DNA of 64,000 nucleotides from Pseudanabaena sp. GTDB taxonomy: Bacteria; Cyanobacteriota; Cyanobacteriia; Pseudanabaenales; Pseudanabaenaceae. Below the pieces are notes generated by a model. The model made no database searches. It saw only the letters and a list, made by a program, of their open reading frames with translations, and had not been told where the DNA came from. Positions 9,261-17,516 of the stretch are shown here, piece by piece; positions within the stretch are counted from its first letter, which is position 1; each line of letters opens with the position of its first letter. The DNA lies in NCBI GenBank assembly GCA_003249035.1, contig QBMK01000001.1, positions 230,745-294,744 on the forward strand, written 5' to 3'. The translations under genes and the position numbers were made by a program.

Positions 9261-9360
9261 TCTATAGCAATGAAAGTTTTGCTTAGGACATAAAACCCAA
9301 ATAAATGAAGGTGGCGCGAAGCGCCGCCTTCATTTATTTGGGTTTTATTCATTGCTATAT
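9261..9360. repeat. Family A palindromic repeat, fullest copy
   Basis: The best-preserved copy of the family. A 26-bp stem (9292-9317 with 9321-9346, one G-T wobble) with a GAA loop is flanked by outer inverted ends 'atagcaatga' (9264-9273) and 'tcattgctat' (9349-9358). The outer ends define a roughly 95-bp unit. It lies upstream of the Ycf51 gene, and 175 bp upstream of the carbonic anhydrase start, so here it is not an obvious terminator. Confidence 0.85.
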
Positions 9361-9432
9361 AACGAGAATTACTGTGCAAGCCACTATAAAATGAAATAAG
9401 TAGTTATTTAAAAAATCACAAAAAATTAATTT

Positions 9433-9957
9433 ATGTCGCTAACGCCTGCTTTATTTGGTCAACTCGCACAAGCAATGGGCGTATTTGTCTTAGCCTGCGC
9501 TTTAGTTACAGGGCTAGCTATAGCATTTAAGTGGAGTTGGCGCTATCGAATGGTAGGCGCAACCCTATTTTCGGTAGTTTTAGTTGTGGGGCTTTTCTCC
9601 CTTAGCTTTGAGCCAATTACGCGCTCATCCATTGAAGGTGCTGTACCATTTAAGCTTGTTTACGATCGCTTCGGGTCAAAAGCCACGATCGCAGTCGCAC
9701 CAACAACTACGCCTAAACAACTTGAGGCAACTTTAAAACAAGCCAGCAATAACCTATTTGCCTCGGGACGTAATGGTCAAGGCGAATCTCAATTGACAAT
9801 TTATGCTCGTACCGTTGTCCATCCTCGCGAAGGTGTATCTAAGCCCCTATATCTGGGGCGCGTCAAGCGCTCTATCAGCTTACGAAATGATCCAAATATC
9901 GAAGTAGAGATTTTTGCTGATAAATTTGCTGAGCTTCCAAAAGCTCAAAACTCATAA
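9433..9957 (+). CDS. Ycf51 family protein
   Basis: 174 residues with two N-terminal membrane helices (about 10-32 and 38-58) followed by a soluble domain of mixed alpha/beta character ('KLVYDRFGSKATIAVAP', 'LYLGRVKRSISLRNDPNIEVEIF'). This matches Ycf51 (DUF2518), a cyanobacterial and plastid-encoded protein of unknown function. Length agrees with the family. It stands alone on the plus strand between a Family A repeat and the leader of the GGDEF-EAL gene. Confidence 0.78.
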   Translation: MSLTPALFGQLAQAMGVFVLACALVTGLAIAFKWSWRYRMVGATLFSVVLVVGLFSLSFEPITRSSIEGAVPFKLVYDRFGSKATIAVAPTTTPKQLEATLKQASNNLFASGRNGQGESQLTIYARTVVHPREGVSKPLYLGRVKRSISLRNDPNIEVEIFADKFAELPKAQNS

Positions 9958-10064
9958 CACGGACTAGAGAGTATTCCTAGCATCTTCTCTAGTTTGTAAT
10001 TAATCCTAAATACTGCTCCCTACAACAGAATAGATGTTGTTCAGTAGCAGCAGTTCTCATTATG

Positions 10065-10163
10065 AAACCGATATTGTTATTTGCAACACATTTAGCACTG
10101 ACAAAAACAATATCGGTTTTTTGAAGGCTCTCCTTAGGCGAGCTTTCAAAAAACCGATTTTTA
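10065..10163 (+). promoter_or_regulatory. Leader with mutually exclusive hairpins
   Basis: Segment 1 (10065-10078) is a perfect 14-nt complement of segment 2a (10106-10119). Segment 2 extends as 10112-10130 and pairs with segment 3 (10140-10158) through 19 bp with one G-T wobble, followed at once by a T-run. Segments 1-2 and 2-3 share bases, so only one hairpin can form at a time: an antiterminator/terminator arrangement ahead of the GGDEF-EAL gene that starts at 10257. A 67-codon ORF overlaps the region but looks like nothing known. Function as an attenuator or ligand-sensing leader is inference. Confidence 0.5.
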
Positions 10164-10256
10164 TAATGCGAATTGCTGATTCAGTAGGAAGCAAGTATAT
10201 TTCTAAAAAGTATTATGGTTTAATGAGACTATATTAGTAAAAGCTGTTTTTAAACT

Positions 10257-12362
10257 ATGCGAGAGCAGTTCTTCAAGACATTAGTAACTTTGTTTGACTG
10301 TGCAAATCGTATCGGGGAATCTGAGACGTTAACTGAACAGCAACAAGATGATTTACAAAATATTAAATTACTTGGGGAAACTCTAGCCAATTGCTTTGAT
10401 AATCTAGAAAGAGAAGTAAACATTCTCAAACAAAATATCAAAAGACTCAATAGATCTAATCTGAGTTTGGAATTTGGTAGTGAAAATGAAATCTATACAT
10501 TAGTAGCCTTGATCTTTGCTCGTCTCAGACAGTCAATTGATACTGATGAATTACTAGAAAATGTTGCTTTGGAAATCCATCAATTATTGCAAAGCGATCA
10601 AATAATTGTTTATCAGATGGATGATGAAGCTCAAGATTTAAAGCCCATTCAATACGAGTTTGTTAGTGATTCCAGATACTCTCTACTAGGACAAGTAGTT
10701 CCATCAGTTTATACCGATCCTGAGTGGTTAAAAAAATTTCAAACAAGTATTAGTCAAGTTGTTATTGATGTTTCCAAGGCTGAAACCGATCCTAAGCTCT
10801 CTGAGGCACTCACTCCATTAGGGATAAATTCAGCGATCGCAGTTGCCATTCCTAGTGGCAAAAAATTATGGGGATTAATAATAGTTCATCAATATAACAC
10901 CCCGTATGATTGGCAAGCATGGGAAATTGAGCTTCTGGAAAGAATCGGAACTCAACTAGCGATCGCAATTCATCAAATGCAATTACTAGTTAATTCCGAT
11001 GACATAAGAATTGAGCGAGATGAAATCATTGCAGAACTACAATATAACCGACTCCATGACATATTAACGGGGTTGCCTAATCGCGACTCATTTATGGATT
11101 CTTTGGAACTGGCATTTACAAAATTGCAAAAAGATCCTGAACTTATTTTTGCTGTCTTCTATATAGATTGCGATCGCTTCAAATCAATCAATGATAACTT
11201 CGGTATTTCTACTGGAAATCAGCTATTACAGGAAATAAGTAAGCGTATAGCTACGTATTGCAAAAACAATACAACTATTGCAAGAATTGATAGTGATGAA
11301 TTTGCGATTTTAGTTGAAAATCTTGTCGGAGAAGAGATTGAGCTTGAAGGTCGTTTTATACAATTAGCTGACCAAATTCTCGATAGTTTCAAGGAGTCAT
11401 TTAGTATTAATGAACATCAAATTCTTTCCTCGGTTAGTATTGGTATAGCTATTAGCAATCTTGAATATATTTATCCAAGTGAAATTTTGCGAGATGCTAA
11501 TATTGCGATGCATCATTCACGTAAAATCGGCAAAGGAAAACAAGCATTATTTAAACCTAATATGCATCAAACTGCGAAAGTCAGATGGCAGTTAGAAGCT
11601 GACTTACAACAGGCGATCGCACGACAAGAACTTTATTTAGTTTATCAGCCTATAGTTTCATTACATCAACATAAGTTATCAGGATTTGAAGTTTTACTAC
11701 GTTGGATGCATCCCATACAAGGTCTGATTTCTCCGTTGGAGTTTTTACCAATTGCTGAAGAGAATGGAGAGATTGTTAATATTGGTTACTGGATTTTAGA
11801 AACAGCTTGTAGACAGTTACATGAATGGCAACAAGCATTCCCTCTTATGCCACCACTTACTCTAGCCATTAATGTTTCGGCAATCCAAGTTGTCCAGCCA
11901 AACTTTGTTGAACGTATTCAAGAAATAATAGCAAGTTATAAAATTACACCGAGCTCAATTAAATTAGAAATTACCGAATCAATGTTGATGGACAATATTG
12001 AGATTTCCTCACAAAAGCTGGAGCAACTTCGAGAAATTGGCGTACAAGTTTATATCGATGATTTTGGTACTGGTTACTCATCATTTAGCTATCTACAAAA
12101 TTTGCCGATCGATGTTTTAAAAATTGATCGAAGTTTTACTAATAAAGTCTCCACCGATCATAAAAGTCAAAGAATCATTCAGTCAATTTTGCGCTTAGCG
12201 CATAACCTTGGTATGGGAATTGTTGTTGAGGGTGTCGAGACATCTCAGGAGCTAGATTATTTTGAGGCTCTCGGTGGCAGTAGTATTGAGGTTCAAGGTT
12301 ACTTTATTTCGCATCCGTTAGACTTTGAAAAAGCAACTCAATGGATTCAATCAAATTCCTAG
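10257..12362 (+). CDS. GAF-GGDEF-EAL protein, probable c-di-GMP phosphodiesterase
   Basis: 701 residues. A short N-terminal helical region is followed by a GAF domain (about 85-240; 'IVYQMDDEAQ', 'KKLWGLIIVHQYNTPYDW'), a GGDEF domain (about 265-430) and an EAL domain (about 445-695). The GGDEF signature is degenerate ('RIDSDEFAI', SDEF in place of GGDEF), so cyclase activity is doubtful and the domain may only bind GTP. The EAL half has 'GFEVLLRW' (EVL variant), 'IYIDDFGTGYSS', 'LKIDRSF' and 'VVEGVET', and so keeps the metal and catalytic residues for hydrolysing c-di-GMP. The GAF resembles the phytochrome-like type but no bilin cysteine is obvious. Preceded by a structured leader. Confidence 0.93.
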   Translation: MREQFFKTLVTLFDCANRIGESETLTEQQQDDLQNIKLLGETLANCFDNLEREVNILKQNIKRLNRSNLSLEFGSENEIYTLVALIFARLRQSIDTDELLENVALEIHQLLQSDQIIVYQMDDEAQDLKPIQYEFVSDSRYSLLGQVVPSVYTDPEWLKKFQTSISQVVIDVSKAETDPKLSEALTPLGINSAIAVAIPSGKKLWGLIIVHQYNTPYDWQAWEIELLERIGTQLAIAIHQMQLLVNSDDIRIERDEIIAELQYNRLHDILTGLPNRDSFMDSLELAFTKLQKDPELIFAVFYIDCDRFKSINDNFGISTGNQLLQEISKRIATYCKNNTTIARIDSDEFAILVENLVGEEIELEGRFIQLADQILDSFKESFSINEHQILSSVSIGIAISNLEYIYPSEILRDANIAMHHSRKIGKGKQALFKPNMHQTAKVRWQLEADLQQAIARQELYLVYQPIVSLHQHKLSGFEVLLRWMHPIQGLISPLEFLPIAEENGEIVNIGYWILETACRQLHEWQQAFPLMPPLTLAINVSAIQVVQPNFVERIQEIIASYKITPSSIKLEITESMLMDNIEISSQKLEQLREIGVQVYIDDFGTGYSSFSYLQNLPIDVLKIDRSFTNKVSTDHKSQRIIQSILRLAHNLGMGIVVEGVETSQELDYFEALGGSSIEVQGYFISHPLDFEKATQWIQSNS

Positions 12363-12377
12363 CAGGATGATTTCTTT

Positions 12378-12432
12378 ACCCAAAGAATGTAAAGCGGCGC
12401 AAAGCACCTCCTTACATTCTTTGAGTTTTGAT
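12378..12432. repeat. Degenerate Family A hairpin
   Basis: 'caaagaatgtaa' and 'ttacattctttg' flank a GC-rich centre ('gcggcgcaaagcacc') that no longer pairs fully. It sits between the end of the GGDEF-EAL gene and the end of the convergent kinase gene, the usual position for a shared terminator. A trailing 'ttttgatttgtcc' is the inverse of the 'ggacaaatcaaaa' flank of other copies. Confidence 0.6.
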
Positions 12433-12487
12433 TTGTCCAGACTATGACGACCCTAAGAGGCTAGTGCTTCACCTCCTCACTCGCTTC

Positions 12488-13837
12488 TTAGGAATCAATT
12501 GACTGATGATTTTGCAACCAGTCTTGAATTTCTTGAGCAAGCCAAGCAGTTTCTAATTCGGTTAGTTTATTATCGCCAAGAATAAGCCTGCTATTCTGTA
12601 TTTGAATAGCTACTGAGCCTTTAGTTTTATTTGACATGCTTGTGTAAATATACTCAAGCTGATTTATGGCAAACTTTTGAAGATAATGTTGCCATCCAAA
12701 TGCTTTCTTGCTTAGTCTAAAAGTACGATCGGACAGATCGACTGAGAAAAATATTGTTGTGAAGCTTTTAAGGACTTGAAAATAAGCAAGATAAATCACA
12801 ATCAGAAATATCATGATCGCCATTACAATATTTGCTTTTGCCGTAACAAATGCCAATGGAAGCATTCCAAATAATGCAGATAAGGCAAGTAACACCGAAA
12901 TAAATTTTCCACCAAATTGAGAACTGGGAATGGTGACGACTAATTTTGTTGGAAATCGCCAAATTTCAACTCTACTATTAAATGGTTGAGGAATTTTAAT
13001 TTGACGGTTACTAGCTTTTGGTTTAGTAACTAGCTCTGGATCTTGATACATAGAATCGAGCGCTTCTCTTGCTGATGCAAACCGCCGCTTTACGGATGGA
13101 GCTGTCATTTTTTGCACCCAATCTAAAAGTTGATGGCTAGCACCACAGCGATCGCGAAATTGTATATTCAAATCATCATCTTGGGGTAACTCCGCTGGCG
13201 AGATCCCTGTCAGTAAATGGATGGCAGTTGCTCCCAAACCATATAAATCTGAAGCAGGTACTGATCTGCCGCCATACTGCTCCATTGGCGCATAGCCATA
13301 GGTTCCGACTACCGTAAAAGTTTTGCCCTCGGCAGATGCTTTATCTTGGACTGCCCCAAAATCAACCAAATAAATTTCTTGGCGATCGCTCCAGATCAAA
13401 TTACTTGGCTTAATATCACGATGCAGTACAGGTGGATTCAATCCATGCAAATAAATCAAAATCTCTAGAGTATCAATGACAATATCCTCTATCTGTAGCT
13501 CGGTAAATTTTTGTCCTTGCACTAACAAGTCCTTGAGGGAGGCTCCTTGAATATTTTCTTGGACTAGACCAAACCAAAGCGATCGATCGTCAATCGCAAA
13601 ATAATCTCGATATTTAGGAATACGGGGATGATTTAGCTGTTTGAGGACTTGCGCCTCACGCTCAAACAGCTTGAGGTCAGCCCACTGCACGTCGCCGCCA
13701 AAGGTAAGCAACTTAACAACGACAAATTCCCCATTTGCTTCTAAATCTTTTGCCAGCCAAGTTTGCCGTCCAGAGTTAAGCCCTAACTGACTTTGCAATT
13801 GATATCGCTCTTTGAGGATTTCTTGTGACTGCGGCAT
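12488..13837 (-). CDS. Serine/threonine protein kinase with membrane domain
   Basis: Eukaryotic-type kinase. Catalytic motifs are visible: the ATP-anchoring lysine in 'FVVVKLLTF', 'LHRDIKPSNLIW' (HRD loop) and 'YLVDFGAVQ' (DFG), then 'GTYGYAPMEQYGG' and 'DLYGLGATAIHLLTG'. The glycine-rich loop is weak ('LGLNSGRQTWLA'). After the kinase domain two membrane helices (around 305-345 of the ORF) are followed by a soluble tail, so the kinase faces the cytoplasm and is membrane bound. The ORF track begins at 13897, but 'MPQSQEILKERYQ' at 13837 is the usual N-terminus of this cyanobacterial family and avoids running into the tRNA terminator. Confidence 0.9.
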   Translation of the reverse strand: MPQSQEILKERYQLQSQLGLNSGRQTWLAKDLEANGEFVVVKLLTFGGDVQWADLKLFEREAQVLKQLNHPRIPKYRDYFAIDDRSLWFGLVQENIQGASLKDLLVQGQKFTELQIEDIVIDTLEILIYLHGLNPPVLHRDIKPSNLIWSDRQEIYLVDFGAVQDKASAEGKTFTVVGTYGYAPMEQYGGRSVPASDLYGLGATAIHLLTGISPAELPQDDDLNIQFRDRCGASHQLLDWVQKMTAPSVKRRFASAREALDSMYQDPELVTKPKASNRQIKIPQPFNSRVEIWRFPTKLVVTIPSSQFGGKFISVLLALSALFGMLPLAFVTAKANIVMAIMIFLIVIYLAYFQVLKSFTTIFFSVDLSDRTFRLSKKAFGWQHYLQKFAINQLEYIYTSMSNKTKGSVAIQIQNSRLILGDNKLTELETAWLAQEIQDWLQNHQSIDS

Positions 13838-13876
13838 AAATACATACAGCTTGTTGCACAATTTTAGCGCGATTTC

Positions 13877-13915
13877 ACAAAAAAAGAAGGTATGCAATGC
13901 ATACCTTCTTTTTTT
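13877..13915 (-). terminator. Terminator of tRNA-Asn
   Basis: A nearly perfect palindrome, 18 bp each side of a single base ('aaagaaggtatgca' and 'tgcataccttcttt'), has A-tracts on one side and T-tracts on the other. It lies 6 bp beyond the 3' end of the minus-strand tRNA and works in either direction by symmetry. Confidence 0.8.
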
Positions 13916-13921
13916 GAATAA

Positions 13922-13993
13922 CTCCCCAGGCGGGATTCGAACCTGCGACCGATCGGTTAACAGCCGATTGCTCTACCACTGAGCTACTGAGGA
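13922..13993 (-). tRNA. tRNA-Asn (GTT)
   Basis: On the minus strand the sequence folds as a 72-nt tRNA: acceptor 'TCCTCAG' with 'CTGGGGA', D-arm 'GCTCAGTGGTAGAGC', anticodon stem 'ATCGG/CCGAT' around the loop 'CTGTTAA' (anticodon GTT, Asn), T-loop 'TTCGAAT' and discriminator G. The 3' CCA is not encoded. The T-stem 'GCAGG/CCCGC' contains one A-C mismatch at its centre, which is unusual (see findings). Confidence 0.95.
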
Positions 13994-14185
13994 AAGTAGC
14001 GATTTCACTGTGTCAATGACTTCAGCGTTAACAACTATAACGTATAAATGCAGCGATCGCGCAATCTTTTTTTTAAGTTTTTTGAGTTTTTTGCAAAGCT
14101 CTAGCCATAAAATCCCGCAATTGCAACTAAATTCTTGAATTCTGATAGCGATCGCTTCATCAACTCTTTTAAAGTTAGCGTATCT

Positions 14186-15115
14186 CTAATCTTTAAAACT
14201 TGATCCCAAAGAAATGATCATAGAGCCAGAGACAACTGCGATCGCGCCCGTATAGCCCAACAAACTTAGAGGCGATGGCGTTAAAAATTGCGGTACAAAG
14301 CTTGGCAAGATTGCCGAGGCGGCTAAGGTAACGAGAGGAGCAAGAGTAATCACGGCACTGACACGCGAGGCTTCCCAATGTTCCAGAGCCGCCGCAAATG
14401 CCCCGTAAGCAATCAAAGTATTAAAAGCACAAAAGATAAGCGCAACTAAGGGTAATCCAGATAGAGTGAAGAGTCTAGTAGGATGTGCCATTGGTGCAAA
14501 TAGAGTTGCTGCGCTGAGATATAGGCATAACAATACGGAGGTCGAAGGCAGATTGAGTAATAGTTGCTTTTGGGCAAGCCCATAAAATGCCCAAACGATC
14601 GCTCCTAAAACTAGAAGCATATTGCCCCAAATATAGGTGTCAAAGCTGGTAACTAGCGATCGCACTTGGTCATGGGAAAACAGCAGCAGTCCACAAACAA
14701 GAATTCCGACACCGCCCCATTGACGATAGTTGTATTTCTCTTTAAATACAACCAATGAAGCCATGCCCATCATCACAGGCGCAATTTGGGTAATTACTTG
14801 AGCATTATTGGCTGAGGTCTTGCCTACGCCGATCAAAAATAAAATATAGTTGAGCGACAGTCCACCAACGGCTACTAAAAACAATGGTAAAGAAATTTTC
14901 CGCAATTGTTGCCATGTTGGTAGTTGCTGGCGCAGCGCTAGGTATCCCCCTAGGAAAATCCCTGAAACAGTAAAGCGAAACCAAGTAACTGTAAAGGGAT
15001 CTAGCTCTTGGAGGACAATCTTAAGTGCGATAGCCAAAAATCCCCATAGCAAAACCGTAAGTAACGATAGCGCCAGACCTAAACGCGATCGCCCAGAAAC
15101 TTGATGTAAAGGCAT
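14186..15115 (-). CDS. EamA/DMT-family transporter
   Basis: 309 residues with about ten predicted membrane helices arranged as two homologous five-helix halves, as in the drug/metabolite transporter (EamA) family. The first half begins 'LSLLTVLLWGFLAIALKIVL' and has 'FTVTWFRFTVSG'; the second has 'GNMLLVLGAIVWAFYGLAQK' and ends near 'SLLGYTGAIAVVSGSMIISLG'. Members export amino acids, nucleotides or other metabolites; the substrate cannot be read from sequence. It shares a bidirectional terminator-like hairpin with the upstream small gene. Confidence 0.9.
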   Translation of the reverse strand: MPLHQVSGRSRLGLALSLLTVLLWGFLAIALKIVLQELDPFTVTWFRFTVSGIFLGGYLALRQQLPTWQQLRKISLPLFLVAVGGLSLNYILFLIGVGKTSANNAQVITQIAPVMMGMASLVVFKEKYNYRQWGGVGILVCGLLLFSHDQVRSLVTSFDTYIWGNMLLVLGAIVWAFYGLAQKQLLLNLPSTSVLLCLYLSAATLFAPMAHPTRLFTLSGLPLVALIFCAFNTLIAYGAFAAALEHWEASRVSAVITLAPLVTLAASAILPSFVPQFLTPSPLSLLGYTGAIAVVSGSMIISLGSSFKD

Positions 15116-15128
15116 TGAAATTTGGTCT

Positions 15129-15174
15129 CCTAAAATTATAAAGGGGGTTCATTACACCCCTTTATAATTTTAGG
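15129..15174. terminator. Hairpin between two minus-strand genes
   Basis: 18-bp stem ('cctaaaattataaagggg' with its complement) around a 10-nt loop. It overlaps the stop codon of the 87-residue gene and lies just upstream of the EamA start. It would end transcription of the small gene and insulate the transporter. Confidence 0.75.
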
Positions 15175-15433
15175 CAAACATCTCGACGCTAGAGGAATAA
15201 ATTGGCTCCACATGAATAGCAATAACGCGCTTAGGGCGGACTAGCAAAATTTCGTTTAGTTCGGCTCTAACAGGAATAGGCATCAGATCATCCTCACTTG
15301 CCTTGGCTTTAAATTGCGACGCGTACCAAGTTTTGACTTCTTCGATGGTTGTAAATTTTGTGGTGACTTCCTGCCCACCTTCTAGTTTTAAATGCACGAT
15401 GTATTCATTTGGCTTTCTGGGTTCTCTCGGCAT
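15170..15433 (-). CDS. Conserved hypothetical protein, 87 aa
   Basis: A small soluble protein without membrane segments. It looks like a compact beta-rich fold: 'YIVHLKLEGGQEVTTKFTTIEEVKTWY' in the first half, then 'ELNEILLVRPKRVIAIHVEPIY' near the end. I recognise the type as a small protein seen in cyanobacteria but cannot name a family or role. It has a good start at ATG 15433, closely followed by its own terminator, and no operon partner. Confidence 0.6.
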   Translation of the reverse strand: MPREPRKPNEYIVHLKLEGGQEVTTKFTTIEEVKTWYASQFKAKASEDDLMPIPVRAELNEILLVRPKRVIAIHVEPIYSSSVEMFA

Positions 15434-15491
15434 CTCGATCTACTCCGTCTAAATTTCGCGTAATCAAGCTGAATTATAGCAACCGCCAAGA

Positions 15492-15562
15492 TGGTTAAGA
15501 CATAAAACCAAAAAAGTAAGGGCGACGCTTCGCTTCGCCCTTGCTTTTTTGGTTTTGAGTAG
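15492..15562. repeat. Family A palindromic repeat
   Basis: Stem 15504-15528 with 15532-15556, TTC loop, outer arm AAAACCAAAAAA/TTTTTTGGTTTT, one wobble and one mismatch near the tip. It is preceded by 'agacata' as at 39102. It lies 58 bp upstream of the 87-residue gene start and 116 bp upstream of the glycosyltransferase, so it is not placed as a terminator of either gene. Confidence 0.8.
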
Positions 15563-15671
15563 AAGGGATTAGTGTTGCGATAATATTGATGGTCTAAACC
15601 AAATAGATTTTAAAATCCTTAATTTGTAAGGCTTTTAAAATCCATTTGTACATTAAACAAAGGAATTTAGA

Positions 15672-17306
15672 GTGAAAATTCATAAGTGGGCGATCGCCAT
15701 ATTATTGTGGGGTTTCCTGTTTAGGGCTGTATGCGCAATTTATCTCAACATCGGCTTTGACGAGGCTTACTATTACCTATACACCCAAAATCTCAACTTA
15801 AGTTATTTCGATCATCCACCACTGGTAGCACTTACAGCAGGGATTGGAATCTGGCTGACGGGTGCAGTTACGCCTTTTACACTCAGAATTGGTGGCGTTT
15901 TACTCTATACAGGGACATTAATCTTCTCTTATTTAGCTAGTAAAAAGCTATTTGGCGATCGCACAGCGACTTTAACTCTGGCGATTCTGACGACAATTCC
16001 CATTTTCCAGATTGCCTTTGGGATTCTCACTCTGCCTGATAATGCCTTAATGTTTTTCTGGGCAGTTTGTTTGTGGATTGCCGCAGAAGAATTTTTTCCA
16101 TCCGATCAGACCGACAAATATCAGCCGACCTATCGTCTTGCGCTTATTGGTTTATGCGTCGGGCTAGCATTTTTAGGCAAGTATCATGGCTTGCTCTTGG
16201 GTGGAGGACTAGTACTATTTTGCTTGCTTAGTCGTCGCCATCGGGGTGCATTGTTCTCAGGCTGGACTTTAGCTGCGATCGCTTTATTTGCGATCGCCAT
16301 TTCTCCAGTATTGTTGTGGAATTATCAGCATGAATTTGCTTCATTTCGCTTTCAGAGTGGACGAGCTGTCCCTTCGCAAGGCTATAACTTAGAGAGATTA
16401 TTAATAACGGTTTTAGTTGCGCTCGGATACCTCTTTCCTACCTTTGGAATTGCCCTATGGTGGACAAGTTTTCGTGCAGCGGGGGGAGCTTTTAAAGCTG
16501 CTACTAGGCAAGGCAAGGTTGATGAAAATAACCATGAGCAGAATTATGAATTAGCGATCGCTGAAGAGCGTCTTCGCAACAAACAATTATTGATTCTTTG
16601 TGTATCGATGCCAATTTTCTTTGGCTTTACATTTATGGGTGGATTTATTCAAATCCTACCCTCGTGGCATATGCCAGGATTTTTTGGCGCAACACTGTTA
16701 CTTGGTGAAAGAGCGGCGCAGATGCAATTAAAACGCCCTAAATTTATTCGCAATTGGCTCTGGGGATCGGGCTTGGTAATTTTGCCACTTTTGTTAATTG
16801 GCTTACTGCATGTGCATCTAGGGATTGTTCAAAAAGGTGGGGACGCTGCGATCGCAGGTGGCTTTTGGGAAGCAAAGGATGATCCTTCTACACAAATGAT
16901 TGATATTGAGCAGTTGCGCCAAGCATTTGTTGATTCGCCAAATCTTAAAGCGGAATTGCAAAAAGCTGATTTTGTGTTTAGTAATAATTTCTTTGTGGCA
17001 GGACAGGTTGGTATGGCGATCGAGCCCTTGGGCAAAAAAGTTACCTGTTTTGATGAGGATCTGCGCGGGTTTGCCTATTGGAGTAAAGCAGAAGATTTTG
17101 TCGGTAAAACAGCGCTCTACGTTACTTCGGAGCAATTTATGAAGGACGAAAGATACCCTCAACCGCTAGACAAGTACAAAGGTTATTTTCAATCCATAGA
17201 AAAAATTGCGGATATTCCCATTAAACGCAGTGGTCAAACAGTCCAAATTTTCCCAGTTTATCGCACTTCACCAATGTTAAAACCCTATCCACGTCCCTAT
17301 GGATAA
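15672..17306 (+). CDS. Glycosyltransferase family 39-like membrane protein
   Basis: 544 residues, GTG start with an AGGAA ribosome-binding site 9 nt upstream. The N-terminal two thirds has about ten membrane helices. The first extracytoplasmic loop carries the acidic catalytic pattern of dolichyl/undecaprenyl-phosphate sugar transferases ('IGFDEAYYYLYTQ', then 'SYFDHPPLVAL'), like ArnT and PMT (GT39/GT83). The C-terminal part, about 400-544, is soluble. Such enzymes transfer a sugar from a lipid-phosphate donor to a lipid or protein on the outer face of the membrane. Acceptor unknown. A strong terminator follows. Confidence 0.9.
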   Translation: MKIHKWAIAILLWGFLFRAVCAIYLNIGFDEAYYYLYTQNLNLSYFDHPPLVALTAGIGIWLTGAVTPFTLRIGGVLLYTGTLIFSYLASKKLFGDRTATLTLAILTTIPIFQIAFGILTLPDNALMFFWAVCLWIAAEEFFPSDQTDKYQPTYRLALIGLCVGLAFLGKYHGLLLGGGLVLFCLLSRRHRGALFSGWTLAAIALFAIAISPVLLWNYQHEFASFRFQSGRAVPSQGYNLERLLITVLVALGYLFPTFGIALWWTSFRAAGGAFKAATRQGKVDENNHEQNYELAIAEERLRNKQLLILCVSMPIFFGFTFMGGFIQILPSWHMPGFFGATLLLGERAAQMQLKRPKFIRNWLWGSGLVILPLLLIGLLHVHLGIVQKGGDAAIAGGFWEAKDDPSTQMIDIEQLRQAFVDSPNLKAELQKADFVFSNNFFVAGQVGMAIEPLGKKVTCFDEDLRGFAYWSKAEDFVGKTALYVTSEQFMKDERYPQPLDKYKGYFQSIEKIADIPIKRSGQTVQIFPVYRTSPMLKPYPRPYG

Positions 17307-17310
17307 AGAA

Positions 17311-17343
17311 GGAGAATTGCGCCGCACAGCGGCGCAATTCTCC
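17311..17343 (+). terminator. Terminator hairpin after GT39 gene
   Basis: 15-bp perfect stem 'ggagaattgcgccgc' with an ACA loop, 4 bp after the stop codon. It has the GC-rich tip typical of Family A but not the AAAACCC outer arm. Confidence 0.75.
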
Positions 17344-17457
17344 TTTGGGCTCTATATACTGACTTGATTGAAGTACTGATAGTAAAACCCTAATTCTTGG
17401 GTGGGAAGAAAGCATTTTTACTTCGCAAAACTTTCAAAAAATTTAAAAGAAATCATT

Positions 17458-17508
17458 AGAAATCATTTTTGTGATTGCGGCAAAGCCGCAATCACAAAAA
17501 TGATTTCT
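17458..17508. terminator. 24-bp hairpin, convergent terminator
   Basis: Perfect 24-bp stem (17458-17481 with 17485-17508) and AAA loop immediately downstream of the minus-strand cNMP-binding gene and facing the end of the GT39 gene. The tip 'gattgcggc aaa gccgcaatc' resembles Family A. Confidence 0.8.
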
Positions 17509-17516
17509 TTATAACC

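Noticed and set aside
10034-10237. 67-residue ORF upstream of the GGDEF-EAL gene
   Set aside because: Most of it is formed by the competing hairpins; composition follows the inverted repeats, not a protein. A leader-peptide role was considered but has no specific support.
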